A stretch of 64,000 nucleotides of DNA, taken from NCBI RefSeq assembly GCF_015710575.1, contig NZ_CP065373.1:4960001-5024000 (forward strand), in the 5' to 3' direction. The notes beneath the pieces were generated by a model, which was not told the origin of the DNA, searched no databases, and saw only the letters and a list, made by a program, of their open reading frames with translations. Shown piece by piece: positions 34,923 to 43,596 of this stretch. The DNA comes from Mycolicibacterium mengxianglii. Its GTDB lineage: Bacteria > Actinomycetota > Actinomycetes > Mycobacteriales > Mycobacteriaceae. Made by a program: the position numbers and the translations under genes. How positions within the stretch are numbered: position 1 is the stretch's first letter; every line of letters starts with the position of its first letter.

Positions 34923-36464
34923 ATGACTCAGCCGACCGTCACCGGACTGCTGGCTGCGCTGTCGGAGGTCGACGACCGCGGCGTGTTCTCGGTCGAGGAC
35001 ACCTCCGGCGAGGTGGCCACCGCGTTCGTCAGCTGGCGCGACCATATCCAGCAGGGCGCGGACCTGGCCGCGGCACTGCGCGCCCGCCTGGATCCGGACA
35101 AACCGCCGCATGTGGGTGTGCTGCTGGGCAATACGCCGTTCTTCTGCACGGTACTGGTCGCGGCCGCGGTCGGCGGGCTGGTCCCGGTGGGGCTCAACCC
35201 GACCCGGCGCGGCGCGGCGCTCCAGCGCGACATCGACCATGCCGACTGTCAGTTGGTGCTGGCCGACCGCGACAGCATGCAGCCCGGTATCGACTCCATT
35301 GATGTCGACTCTGCTTCCTGGGCAGAAGAACTGGCGTCGCACCGCGGCGCGCCCGTCATCTTTCCCGATGTCGACCCCGCGGCCCTGTTCATGTTGATCT
35401 TCACCTCGGGCACCAGCGGTAACCCCAAGGCCGTGCGGTGCACCCACGCCAAGGTCGCCTTTCCCGGGGCGATGCTGGCGCAGCGGTTCTCCCTCGGCCC
35501 GGCCGACACCTGTTATCTGTCGATGCCGCTGTTCCACTCCAATGCGATCATGGCCGGCTGGGGTCCGGCAGTGGCCGCCGGCGCCTCGATTGCATTGCGG
35601 CGCAAGTTCTCCGCCTCGCAGTTCTTTCCGGACGTGCGCCGCTTCGGCGCCACCTACGCCAACTACGTGGGCAAACCGCTGTCCTACATTCTGGCGACCG
35701 AGGCGCGCCCCGATGATGCCGACAATCCACTGCGGGTCGCCTACGGCAATGAGGGGGCGACCCGCGACCTGGATCGCTTTGCCCGGCGATTCGGCATCCA
35801 GGTGGTCGACGGGTTCGGATCCAGCGAGGGTGGGGTGGCCATCGCGCGGACCCCGGACACCCCGGAGGGCGCACTGGGTCCGCTGGCCAACGGGGTGGCG
35901 ATCGTCGATGTCGAGACCGGCGCACCATGTCCACCCGGCGTTGTCGGCGAGCTGGTGAACCTCAGCGGCGCTGGGCAATTCATGGGCTACTACCACGACC
36001 CGGAGGCCGAGGCCGAGCGGATGGCCGGCGGTATCTACCACAGCGGTGACCTCGCCTACGCCGACGAGCACGGCTTCGCATACTTTGCCGGCCGCCTGGG
36101 CGATTGGATGCGCGTCGACGGCGAGAACCTGGGCACCGCACCGATCGAGCGCATTCTGCTGCGCTACCCGGGCGTCACCGAGGTTGCGGTGTACCCGATA
36201 CCCGACCCGGCCGTCGGAGACCAGGTGATGGCTGCGCTGGTATTGGCACCCGGAACGCCCTTCGACGCTGAGGCATTCAGCGTCTTCCTCAGCGAGCAGA
36301 GCGATCTCGGACCCAAACAGTGGCCCGCCTACGTCCGGGTGGCAGCGGCACTTCCGCGGACCGAGACGTTCAAGATCCTCAAACGCCTGCTCGCAGCCGA
36401 GGGCACCGCCTGCCCCGACGAGGTGTACACGATCACCCGGCCGGGCCGCAGGACCCCGGTCTGA
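34923..36464 (+). CDS. fadD17: Steroid-CoA ligase FadD17
   Basis: A 513-aa acyl-CoA synthetase. The P-loop-like AMP-binding motif is FTSGTSGNPKAV (near residue 158), with GFGSSEGG, YHSGDLAYADEHGF and the catalytic lysine region TFKILKRLL. FadD17 activates side-chain carboxylates of cholesterol-derived steroids with CoA and AMP release. It starts three bases after fadE27. The next gene is a second homologue, touching this stop. Confidence 0.92.
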   Translation: MTQPTVTGLLAALSEVDDRGVFSVEDTSGEVATAFVSWRDHIQQGADLAAALRARLDPDKPPHVGVLLGNTPFFCTVLVAAAVGGLVPVGLNPTRRGAALQRDIDHADCQLVLADRDSMQPGIDSIDVDSASWAEELASHRGAPVIFPDVDPAALFMLIFTSGTSGNPKAVRCTHAKVAFPGAMLAQRFSLGPADTCYLSMPLFHSNAIMAGWGPAVAAGASIALRRKFSASQFFPDVRRFGATYANYVGKPLSYILATEARPDDADNPLRVAYGNEGATRDLDRFARRFGIQVVDGFGSSEGGVAIARTPDTPEGALGPLANGVAIVDVETGAPCPPGVVGELVNLSGAGQFMGYYHDPEAEAERMAGGIYHSGDLAYADEHGFAYFAGRLGDWMRVDGENLGTAPIERILLRYPGVTEVAVYPIPDPAVGDQVMAALVLAPGTPFDAEAFSVFLSEQSDLGPKQWPAYVRVAAALPRTETFKILKRLLAAEGTACPDEVYTITRPGRRTPV

Positions 36465-38141
36465 ATGGCAGACACCATCGCCGCGATGCTGCTCGACCGG
36501 GCCGGCGACACCCACCTCGGCCTGCGCACCCGCGAGCGAGACTGGACCTGGGGTGAGGTGGTCGACGAATCGGCAGCGCGGGAAGCCTGGGCGACGGCAC
36601 TGCGGGAACAGTTTCCCGACTCCCCCTTCCACATCGGGGTGCTGCTGGCGAACGTCCCGGATTTCGTCTTCTGGCTTGGTGGCGCAGCCCTGTCCGGTGC
36701 GACCATCGTCGGCCTGAACCCGACCCGCGGTGCCGCCGATCTGGCCGCCGACATCCGCCATGCGGATTGCCAGCTGATCGTCACCGACACTGCCCACTCG
36801 GGTCGGCTGCGCGAGTTGGACACCGGGCTGGGCACTGACCGTGTACTGGTCATCGACGACCCGGAGTACGCCCTTCTGCTCGACGCACACCGGGTGGAAC
36901 CGGCCGTGGCACCCGAGGTCGAACCGTCGTCGCTGTTCCTGCTGTTGTTCACCTCGGGCACCACCGGCACGTCGAAGGCCGTCAAATGCAGCCAGGGTCG
37001 GCTGACCCGCATCGCCGGCACCGCCGTGGGCAAGTTCGGCCATGAACGATCAGATGTCGAATACTGCTGTATGCCGCTGTTTCACGGCAACGCGTTGATG
37101 GCGCTGTGGGCACCCGCGCTGGCGGTGGGCGCCACCGTCTGTCTGACACCGGCGTTCTCGGCGTCGGCGTTCCTGCCTGATGTGCGGTGGTTCGGTGCGA
37201 CCTTCTTCACCTATGTCGGCAAGGCCCTGGCCTACCTGATGGCGACCCCTGAGGACCCGGCTGATGCGGACAATCCTCTCCTGCGCGGTTTCGGCACCGA
37301 GGCTTCGCCGGACGACCAGAGCGAGTTCCGCCGGCGCTTCGGTGCCGAGTTGTTCGAAGGCTACGGGTCCAGTGAGGGTGGCAATGCCGCCACCCCTGAT
37401 CCGGACGCTCCGCCCGGCGCCCTGGGCCGGCCGGCACACAGCGGCATCGCCATCGTCGACCCGGTGTCGTTACGGGACTGTGTGCCAGCGATTTTGGACG
37501 CGCACGGCAGTGTCCTCAATCCCGACGAAGCCGTCGGCGAGATCGTCGACAAGCGCGGCGCCGGAGATTTCGAAGGCTACTACCGCAACGATGCCGCCGA
37601 CGCCGAGCGACTGCGTAACGGTTGGTACTGGACCGGCGACCTCGGATACGTCGATCAGGATGGTTTCCTGTACTTCGCCGGGCGGCGGGGCGACTGGATC
37701 CGGGTCGACGGCGAGAACACCTCCGCGTTGTCGATCGAGCGGGTACTACGCCGACACCCCGATGTCATCGCCGCTGCCGTGTACGGCGTGCCCGATCCCC
37801 GCTCCGGCGATCAGGTGATGGCGGCACTCGAGGTGGCTGAGCCACGGGCGTTCGACATGACGAAATTCTCGCAATATCTGGTGTCTGCTGATGATCTCGG
37901 CAGCAAGGGAGTACCGCGGTTCGTCAGGTTGTCGAGACGCCTGCCCGTCACCGGTTCCAACAAGGTGCTCAAACGGGAACTGCAGCAGCTGCGGTGGCGT
38001 GCTGCGGGCGACGATGCGGTCTACCACTGGGTCGGGCGGCGGACAGACCATCGCCACCCGGATTACCGGCTGTTGACCGAAGCAGACCGAAACAGCTTGG
38101 ACGGCGACTTCGACCGCTACGGTCGAGGGCACTACCGGTGA
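36465..38141 (+). CDS. Second FadD17-like steroid-CoA ligase (tandem paralogue)
   Basis: A 558-aa acyl-CoA synthetase, adjacent to fadD17 with no gap (TGA then ATG). It has FTSGTTGTSKAVKCSQ, GYGSSEGGN, WTGDLGYVDQDGF and SNKVLKREL with the final catalytic Lys. The shared runs GLNPTR, HADCQL and SAS-F-PDVR-FGAT show common origin with its neighbour. A 45-residue C-terminal extension and a longer central loop (RDCVPAILDAHGS) differ. It probably takes a related but different steroid acid. In M. tuberculosis I recall only one fadD17 here, so this is an extra copy or a loss there. Confidence 0.88.
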   Translation: MADTIAAMLLDRAGDTHLGLRTRERDWTWGEVVDESAAREAWATALREQFPDSPFHIGVLLANVPDFVFWLGGAALSGATIVGLNPTRGAADLAADIRHADCQLIVTDTAHSGRLRELDTGLGTDRVLVIDDPEYALLLDAHRVEPAVAPEVEPSSLFLLLFTSGTTGTSKAVKCSQGRLTRIAGTAVGKFGHERSDVEYCCMPLFHGNALMALWAPALAVGATVCLTPAFSASAFLPDVRWFGATFFTYVGKALAYLMATPEDPADADNPLLRGFGTEASPDDQSEFRRRFGAELFEGYGSSEGGNAATPDPDAPPGALGRPAHSGIAIVDPVSLRDCVPAILDAHGSVLNPDEAVGEIVDKRGAGDFEGYYRNDAADAERLRNGWYWTGDLGYVDQDGFLYFAGRRGDWIRVDGENTSALSIERVLRRHPDVIAAAVYGVPDPRSGDQVMAALEVAEPRAFDMTKFSQYLVSADDLGSKGVPRFVRLSRRLPVTGSNKVLKRELQQLRWRAAGDDAVYHWVGRRTDHRHPDYRLLTEADRNSLDGDFDRYGRGHYR

Positions 38142-38149
38142 GGACGGCG

Positions 38150-39697
38150 ATGGTCGAGTGGCACTCCGCGTGCGATGTACTGGTGGCTGGTTCCGGCGCG
38201 GGCGGCGTCACCGGTGCCTACACCGCGGCCCGCGAGGGTCTCGACGTCATCATGGTCGAGGCCACCGAGAAGTTCGGCGGCACAACGGCCTACTCCGGTG
38301 GCGGCGGGATGTGGTTCCCCACCAACCCAGCGCTGAGGCGGGCAGGTAGCGACGACAGCATCGAAGATGCGCTGGAGTACTACACCGCGGTCGTGGGAAA
38401 CCGGACGCCGCACGCCCTGCAGGAGGCCTATGTGCGGGCCGGCGCGCCGTTGATCGAATACCTCGAACACGACGAGCTGCTGAAGTTCCAGGTGCTGCCA
38501 TGGCCGGATTACTTCGGCAAGGCACCCAAAGCGCGAGGCGACGGCATGCGCCACATCGCCGCCAAGGCCCTGCGGGTCTCGGCGGCACCCGATCTGGCCG
38601 ACCTGGTGCGCGGGCCGCTGGACTGCGACCGGTTGGGGGCGCCGGTGCCACAGGACTACTTCGTCGGCGGGCGTGCCCTGATTGCACGATTGCTCGTGGC
38701 GGCCCGGCAGTACGCGCATCATTCGGCACATCTGAACACCGCCCTGCTCGAGTTGGTGGTGCGGGACGGAACCGTCGTCGGGGCCATTGTCGAGCGAGAC
38801 GGGGAGCGCATCGCGATTCGCGCGCGCCGCGGGGTACTGCTGGCCGCGGGCGGTTTCGAACACAACGACGAGATGCGCACTCGGTACCACGTACCCGGTT
38901 CGTCCCGAGACACCATGGGGCCGTGGGGCAATCAGGGTCTGGCCCACCTGGCCGGGATCGCGGCAGGTGCGGACACCGACTTGATGGAGCAGGCCTGGTG
39001 GTCACCCGGCCTCACGCACCCCGACGGACGGTCGGCGTTCGCGCTGTGGTTCACCGGCGGGATTTTTGTCGACGATGACGGCCGGCGCTTTGCCAACGAG
39101 TCGCAGCCTTACGACAGGCTGGGCCGCGAGGTCGTCGCCGCGGTCGCCGACGGCTCGGTGACGCTGCCGTACTGGATGGTCTACGACGACACCGAGGGTG
39201 CGGTTCCTCCGGTGAAGGCCACCAACGTCTCGATGGTCGCCCCCGATCAGTACGTCAGCGCCGGGCTCTGGCACACCGCCGACACCCTCGACGAACTCGC
39301 CGCGAAGATCGGGGTGCCTGCGCAGAACCTGGTGGCGACTGTCGACCGGTTCAACGAGGCCGTCGCCCGTGGTGTGGACGAGGACTTCGGTCGCGGTGAC
39401 GAGCCCTATGACCGCGCGTTCTCCGGTGGCGCTCCCCCGCTGTACCCGATCACCAAGGCGCCGTTCCACGCCGCGGCGTTCGGAATCTCAGACCTGGGTA
39501 CCAAAGGTGGCCTGCGGACCGACACCGCGGGGCGCGTGCTCGACACCTTCGGCGTGGTGATCCCGGGGCTTTACGCAGCAGGCAACACCATGGCAGCGCC
39601 GAGCGGCACTACCTATCCCGGCGGCGGTAATCCAATCGGTACCAGCATGGTCTTCAGTCACTTGGCCGTGCTGGACATGGTGAAAGGGTGCACATGA
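38150..39697 (+). CDS. 3-ketosteroid delta-1-dehydrogenase-like flavoprotein
   Basis: A 515-aa FAD enzyme. The dinucleotide loop GSGAGG (residues 14-19) is followed by KFGGTTAYSGGGGMW, a central LLAAGGFEHN and the C-terminal GTTYPGGGNPIG. The last resembles the KstD active-site motif with Tyr and Gly that desaturates ring A of 3-ketosteroids. A delta-4 dehydrogenase or related substrate class is possible. ATG 38150 was chosen for its GAGGAC site; GTG 38138 (GTGA overlap) is an alternative. It overlaps a Rieske oxygenase gene by four bases, so ring opening is likely encoded as a unit. Confidence 0.82.
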   Translation: MVEWHSACDVLVAGSGAGGVTGAYTAAREGLDVIMVEATEKFGGTTAYSGGGGMWFPTNPALRRAGSDDSIEDALEYYTAVVGNRTPHALQEAYVRAGAPLIEYLEHDELLKFQVLPWPDYFGKAPKARGDGMRHIAAKALRVSAAPDLADLVRGPLDCDRLGAPVPQDYFVGGRALIARLLVAARQYAHHSAHLNTALLELVVRDGTVVGAIVERDGERIAIRARRGVLLAAGGFEHNDEMRTRYHVPGSSRDTMGPWGNQGLAHLAGIAAGADTDLMEQAWWSPGLTHPDGRSAFALWFTGGIFVDDDGRRFANESQPYDRLGREVVAAVADGSVTLPYWMVYDDTEGAVPPVKATNVSMVAPDQYVSAGLWHTADTLDELAAKIGVPAQNLVATVDRFNEAVARGVDEDFGRGDEPYDRAFSGGAPPLYPITKAPFHAAAFGISDLGTKGGLRTDTAGRVLDTFGVVIPGLYAAGNTMAAPSGTTYPGGGNPIGTSMVFSHLAVLDMVKGCT

Positions 39698-40848
39698 CCG
39701 ACACGATTCGCGAGATCGACACCGGCGCCGCGATGAACCGCTTCGCGCGGGGCTGGCACTGTCTGGGGTTGGCTGAGGACTTCCGCGACGGGACCCCGCA
39801 CTCCGTCCTGGCTTTCGGCACGAAACTGGTGGTGTTCGCCGATTCGGAACGCGCACTCCACGTTCTCGATGGCTACTGCCGGCACATGGGCGGCGACCTG
39901 TCCCGGGGCTCGGTCAAGGGTGATGAGGTGGCCTGCCCGTTCCATGACTGGCGGTGGGGCGGCGACGGCAGATGCAAGCTGGTCCCCTACGCCAAGCGCA
40001 CACCGCGCCTGGCCCGCACCCGCAACTGGCTCACCACCGAAGTCAACGGGCAGCTCCTGGTCTGGCACGATCCCGAAGGGTCAACGCCGGCACCGGAATT
40101 GACGCCGCCGACCATCGAGGGCTACGACGAGGGCCGCTGGTCGCCGTGGCAGTGGAGTTCGATTCTGATCGAAGGTGCCCACTGCCGCGAAATCGTCGAC
40201 AACAACGTCGACATGGCGCACTTCTTCTACATTCATCACGCCTACCCGACGTTCTTCAAGAATGTCATCGAAGGCCATACCGCCAGCCAGTTCATGGAGT
40301 CCAAGCCTCGGGCCGACTACACCGCCGACCCCGAGAAGCTCTGGGAGGGTACCCATCTACGCTCAGAGGCGACGTACTTCGGCCCGGCGTACATGATCAA
40401 CTGGCTGCACAACGATCTCGGCCCCGGATTCACCGTCGAGGTGGCACTGATCAATTGCCACTATCCGGTGACCCACAACTCGTTCCGGCTGCAGTGGGGG
40501 GTGTCGGTGCAGGAGATGCCCGGCCTGCCCGCCGACAAGGCCGCAAAACTCGCCGCGGCGATGAACCGGTCCTTCGGCGAGGGCTTCCTCGAAGATGTGG
40601 AGATCTGGAAGAACAAGACCCGCATCGACAATCCACTACTGACCGAGGAGGACGGCGCGGTGTATCAGCACCGCCGCTGGTACCAACAGTTCTACGTCGA
40701 CGCCGCTGACGTCACCGCCGAGATGACCGACCGCTTCGAGCAGGAGGTCGACACCACCCATGCTTACGACATCTGGCAGCAGGAGGTCCAAGACAACCTG
40801 GCGCGCCGTCTCGAGCACGTCGGACAACGACCGTCAGCCGAACAGTGA
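39694..40848 (+). CDS. KshA-type Rieske oxygenase, second copy
   Basis: A 384-aa terminal oxygenase of the 3-ketosteroid 9-alpha-hydroxylase family. The Rieske centre uses Cys62, His64, Cys81 and His84 (CRHMGG and CPFHDW). The mononuclear iron site has His176 and His181 (DMAHFFYIHH) and Asp301 (LEDVEIW). It shares the same framework with the KshA at 54394 but differs through residues 200-230 and the C-terminus. It follows the KstD-like gene with an ATGA overlap. Its last 15 bases overlap the convergent ThDP-enzyme gene. The substrate may be an alternative steroid; reductase KshB is not in the window. Confidence 0.9.
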   Translation: MTDTIREIDTGAAMNRFARGWHCLGLAEDFRDGTPHSVLAFGTKLVVFADSERALHVLDGYCRHMGGDLSRGSVKGDEVACPFHDWRWGGDGRCKLVPYAKRTPRLARTRNWLTTEVNGQLLVWHDPEGSTPAPELTPPTIEGYDEGRWSPWQWSSILIEGAHCREIVDNNVDMAHFFYIHHAYPTFFKNVIEGHTASQFMESKPRADYTADPEKLWEGTHLRSEATYFGPAYMINWLHNDLGPGFTVEVALINCHYPVTHNSFRLQWGVSVQEMPGLPADKAAKLAAAMNRSFGEGFLEDVEIWKNKTRIDNPLLTEEDGAVYQHRRWYQQFYVDAADVTAEMTDRFEQEVDTTHAYDIWQQEVQDNLARRLEHVGQRPSAEQ

Positions 40849-42390
40849 CGGGACCATCGCCTCGATCAGATGCGGGCCCGGTTCGGCGAACGCTTGCTGC
40901 AGCGCCGCGCTGAGCTCCTCGCCGGTGGTGACGCGCTGGGCAGGTACTCCCATACCTTCGGCCAGAGATACGAAATCCAGTGTGGGACGGCCGATATCGA
41001 GCAGGTCGCCGGCCTTGGGCCCCGGGCTGGCTGCGGTTTCGACACCGACCCGCTGCAGCTCCACCCGCAGGATGTCGTAGGCGCCGTTGTTGTAGATCAC
41101 GGTGGTCACGTCCAGGTTTTCCCTGGCCTGGCTCCACAGCGCCGAGACGGTGTACATCGCCGACCCGTCGGCCTGCAGGCACAGCACCGGCCGGTCCGGA
41201 GCCGCAATGGCGGCGCCGACGGCCGTCGGCATTCCGTAGCCGATCGCCCCGCCGGTCAGGGTCAGCACATCGTGTGCGGGTGCCCCGGCGGTCGCGGCGG
41301 GCAGTCCGACCCCGCTGGTATTGGATTCGTCGACGATGATGGTCCGTTCCGGCAGTAGGGCCCCGACGGCGTCGGCGACCTTCATCGCGGTCAGGGCACC
41401 GGTGGGCGGATCGGGGCGCGCGGCGGGCGGCACCGGGGCGCCGGTACCGGCAGCGACCTCATCGGCCAACGCCGACAATGCTGCCGCCGCGCCGGTGTGT
41501 CCGGCCAGCACATGGACTTCACAGCCTTCGGGCACCAGGTCGCTGCGCTTGCCGGGATAGGCGAAGAACGACACCGGTGAACTCGCGCCCGCGAGGATGA
41601 GGTGGCGGGCTCCGGCCAGTTGCGCCTCGGCCGCCTCGGCGAAGTAGGCGAGCCGCTCCACAGCCGGGATGCCGGCACCACGTTCGAGCCGGGCCGGGAA
41701 CGTCTCGGACAGCCATCGGGCACCAGTCCCGGCCGCGATGCGTGCGGCCGCCGTCAAGCCGGCGAGCCGGTTGGCGTCGCCACCGGTGAACAGCACCGTC
41801 GGCGCGCCGGATCGCAACGCCTGTGCAGCTGCCGACACGGCATCGACGTCCACGGACTCCACGGCGGACAGGGATCCCCGCGGGGCGGGCGCCGCTCCGT
41901 CCGTCCACGACACGTCCGCCGGGAGGATCAAGGTGGCCACCTGACCTGTGCGGGCCGCGGCGATCGCCTCGGCGGCGTCGGCTGCCAATTCGGCGGTGGC
42001 CATGCTGCGTTTGACCCAGCCGGACACGTTGCCCGCCAGCGCTTCGATATCGGATTCCAGCGGGGCGTCGTATTGCTTGTGGTAGGTGGCGTGGTCGCCG
42101 ACCACCACCACCAGCGGCACCTTCGCGCGACGGGCGTTGTGGAGGTTGGCAATCGCATTGCCCAGCCCGGGGCCGAGATGCAGCAACACCGCGGCGGGGC
42201 GCCCGGCGATGCGCGCGTAGCCGTCCGCCGCACCGGCGGCCACCCCCTCGAACAGCGTCAGCACACCACGCATCTGCGGCACCGTGTCGAGGGCGGCGAC
42301 AAAGTGCATCTCGGACGTGCCGGGGTTGGCGAAGCACACCTCGACGCCGCCGTCGACGAGAGTGGCCAGCAGCGCCTGGGCTCCGTTCAC
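40834..42390 (-). CDS. ilvX: Thiamine-diphosphate-dependent enzyme, acetolactate-synthase-like (Rv3509c-like)
   Basis: A 518-aa ThDP enzyme. The N-terminal catalytic Glu is in LFEGVAAGAADGYARIAGR and the C-terminal cofactor motif is LQADGSAMYTVSALWSQ with IYNNGAYD, where Ala replaces the first Gly of GDG. Middle domain residues 190-330 are the usual non-catalytic spacer. The family covers acetolactate synthase, benzoylformate decarboxylase and related C-C lyases; the substrate is unknown. The GTG at 42390 is favoured by a TAGTTT hexamer seven bases upstream (leaderless); TTG 42399 is less likely. It matches Rv3509c by order. Confidence 0.86.
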   Translation of the reverse strand: MNGAQALLATLVDGGVEVCFANPGTSEMHFVAALDTVPQMRGVLTLFEGVAAGAADGYARIAGRPAAVLLHLGPGLGNAIANLHNARRAKVPLVVVVGDHATYHKQYDAPLESDIEALAGNVSGWVKRSMATAELAADAAEAIAAARTGQVATLILPADVSWTDGAAPAPRGSLSAVESVDVDAVSAAAQALRSGAPTVLFTGGDANRLAGLTAAARIAAGTGARWLSETFPARLERGAGIPAVERLAYFAEAAEAQLAGARHLILAGASSPVSFFAYPGKRSDLVPEGCEVHVLAGHTGAAAALSALADEVAAGTGAPVPPAARPDPPTGALTAMKVADAVGALLPERTIIVDESNTSGVGLPAATAGAPAHDVLTLTGGAIGYGMPTAVGAAIAAPDRPVLCLQADGSAMYTVSALWSQARENLDVTTVIYNNGAYDILRVELQRVGVETAASPGPKAGDLLDIGRPTLDFVSLAEGMGVPAQRVTTGEELSAALQQAFAEPGPHLIEAMVPSLFG

Positions 42391-42397
42391 GGATGCC

Positions 42398-42403
42398 AAA
42401 CTA
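42398..42403 (-). promoter_or_regulatory. -10 element of the ThDP-enzyme gene
   Basis: TAGTTT on the minus strand, seven bases before the GTG at 42390, predicting a leaderless transcript. Confidence 0.45.
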
Positions 42404-42468
42404 CGCTGCGCTATCGCCGCTGGTGCATACCATCTGGTTATGCCGCTGGCCGAAGAGCTGCGCGGAGA

Positions 42469-43590
42469 CTAGCCCTCCCGGATTCCGTCGAGCCGCCTGG
42501 TGGCTTCCTCGAAACCGGTGACCAGTTCGGCGATGATGTCGGCAACCGGGCGGATCTCGTTCATCCGGCCGACGATCTGACCGACCGGCATCGCGACCGT
42601 GGTCGGGTCGGACGACTCGCTCATCCGCTGATGGGCCTCGCTCACCAGGATGTTCTGCAGCGGCATCGGAAGCGGTTCGGGAGCGTCCTCGGCATCCCAG
42701 GCCTCGGTCCAGCGGCTCTTGAGCAATCGTGCCGGTTTGCCGGTGTAGATCCGGCGGCGCACCGTGTCGCTGGAGTCGGCTGCCAGCAGAGCCTGCTGGA
42801 TCACCGAGGTGCCCGATTCGGTGCGCACCCCGAGGTCGTATTCGGCTGAGGTCAGGAACGCCGACCCCATCCAGACACCCTGGGCCCCGAGCGCCAGCGC
42901 GGCTGCCATCTGGCGGCCGGTTCCGATGCCGCCGGCTGCCAGCACCGCGGCCTTGTCACCCACGGCGTCAACGATTTCCGGCCACAGCACCATCGAACCG
43001 ATCTCGCCGGTGTGCCCGCCGGCCTCATGGCCTTGGGCGACGACGATGTCGACGCCGTTGTCGACATGTCGTCGGGCATGCTTGGCCGAGCCGGCCAGCG
43101 CCGCCACCGGAACGCCCGCCCCGTGGGCCTGGTCGATCACGTCCTTCGGCGGAGAGCCCAACGCGTTGGCGATGAGCTTGATGGGATGCTTGAGAGCCAC
43201 CTCGACGTGCGAGCGCGCCACCGAATGCAGCCAGCCCAGCACGCCTTCGGAGCGCGCCTCGTCCTCCGGCAGCGGTGGCACCCCCAGATCGGCGAGGGTC
43301 TTGTCGACGAATTCGCGGTGCGACTGCGGGATCAGCTTGTTGATGTCGACACTCGTGCCCTCGGTCGGGATCTTCGCGGGCATGACGATGTCGACGCCGT
43401 AGGGCTTGCCGTCGGTGTTCTTGTCCATCCACTGCAGCACGTTCTCGAGGTCGTCGGCGTCATTGAACCGGACGCAACCGAGCACGCCGAGACCGCCGGC
43501 CTTGCTGACTGCGGCGGCCACCTTCTCTGACGGGGTGAAGACGAAGATCGGATATTCGATGCCGAAGCGATCACAGAGGCTGGTTTTCAT
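42469..43590 (-). CDS. Nitronate monooxygenase (2-nitropropane dioxygenase) family flavoprotein
   Basis: A 373-aa FMN TIM-barrel enzyme. N-terminal PIFVFTPSEKVAAAVSKAGGLGVLG, the catalytic-His region AQGHEAGGHTGEIG and phosphate-binding AAGGIGTGRQMAAALALGAQGVWMGSAFL are family hallmarks. Members oxidise nitronates or act as enoyl reductases, as IpdC does in steroid ring degradation; this one's N-terminus does not look like IpdC as I remember it. It is six bases after fadD19 and thus probably under the same KstR-controlled promoter, hinting at a steroid substrate. Confidence 0.87.
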   Translation of the reverse strand: MKTSLCDRFGIEYPIFVFTPSEKVAAAVSKAGGLGVLGCVRFNDADDLENVLQWMDKNTDGKPYGVDIVMPAKIPTEGTSVDINKLIPQSHREFVDKTLADLGVPPLPEDEARSEGVLGWLHSVARSHVEVALKHPIKLIANALGSPPKDVIDQAHGAGVPVAALAGSAKHARRHVDNGVDIVVAQGHEAGGHTGEIGSMVLWPEIVDAVGDKAAVLAAGGIGTGRQMAAALALGAQGVWMGSAFLTSAEYDLGVRTESGTSVIQQALLAADSSDTVRRRIYTGKPARLLKSRWTEAWDAEDAPEPLPMPLQNILVSEAHQRMSESSDPTTVAMPVGQIVGRMNEIRPVADIIAELVTGFEEATRRLDGIREG

Positions 43591-43596
43591 GGTGTT

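Noticed and set aside
42439..42472. Short plus-strand frame MPLAEELRGD before the nitronate monooxygenase gene end
   Set aside because: Ten codons only, no start signals, overlaps the other gene's stop.
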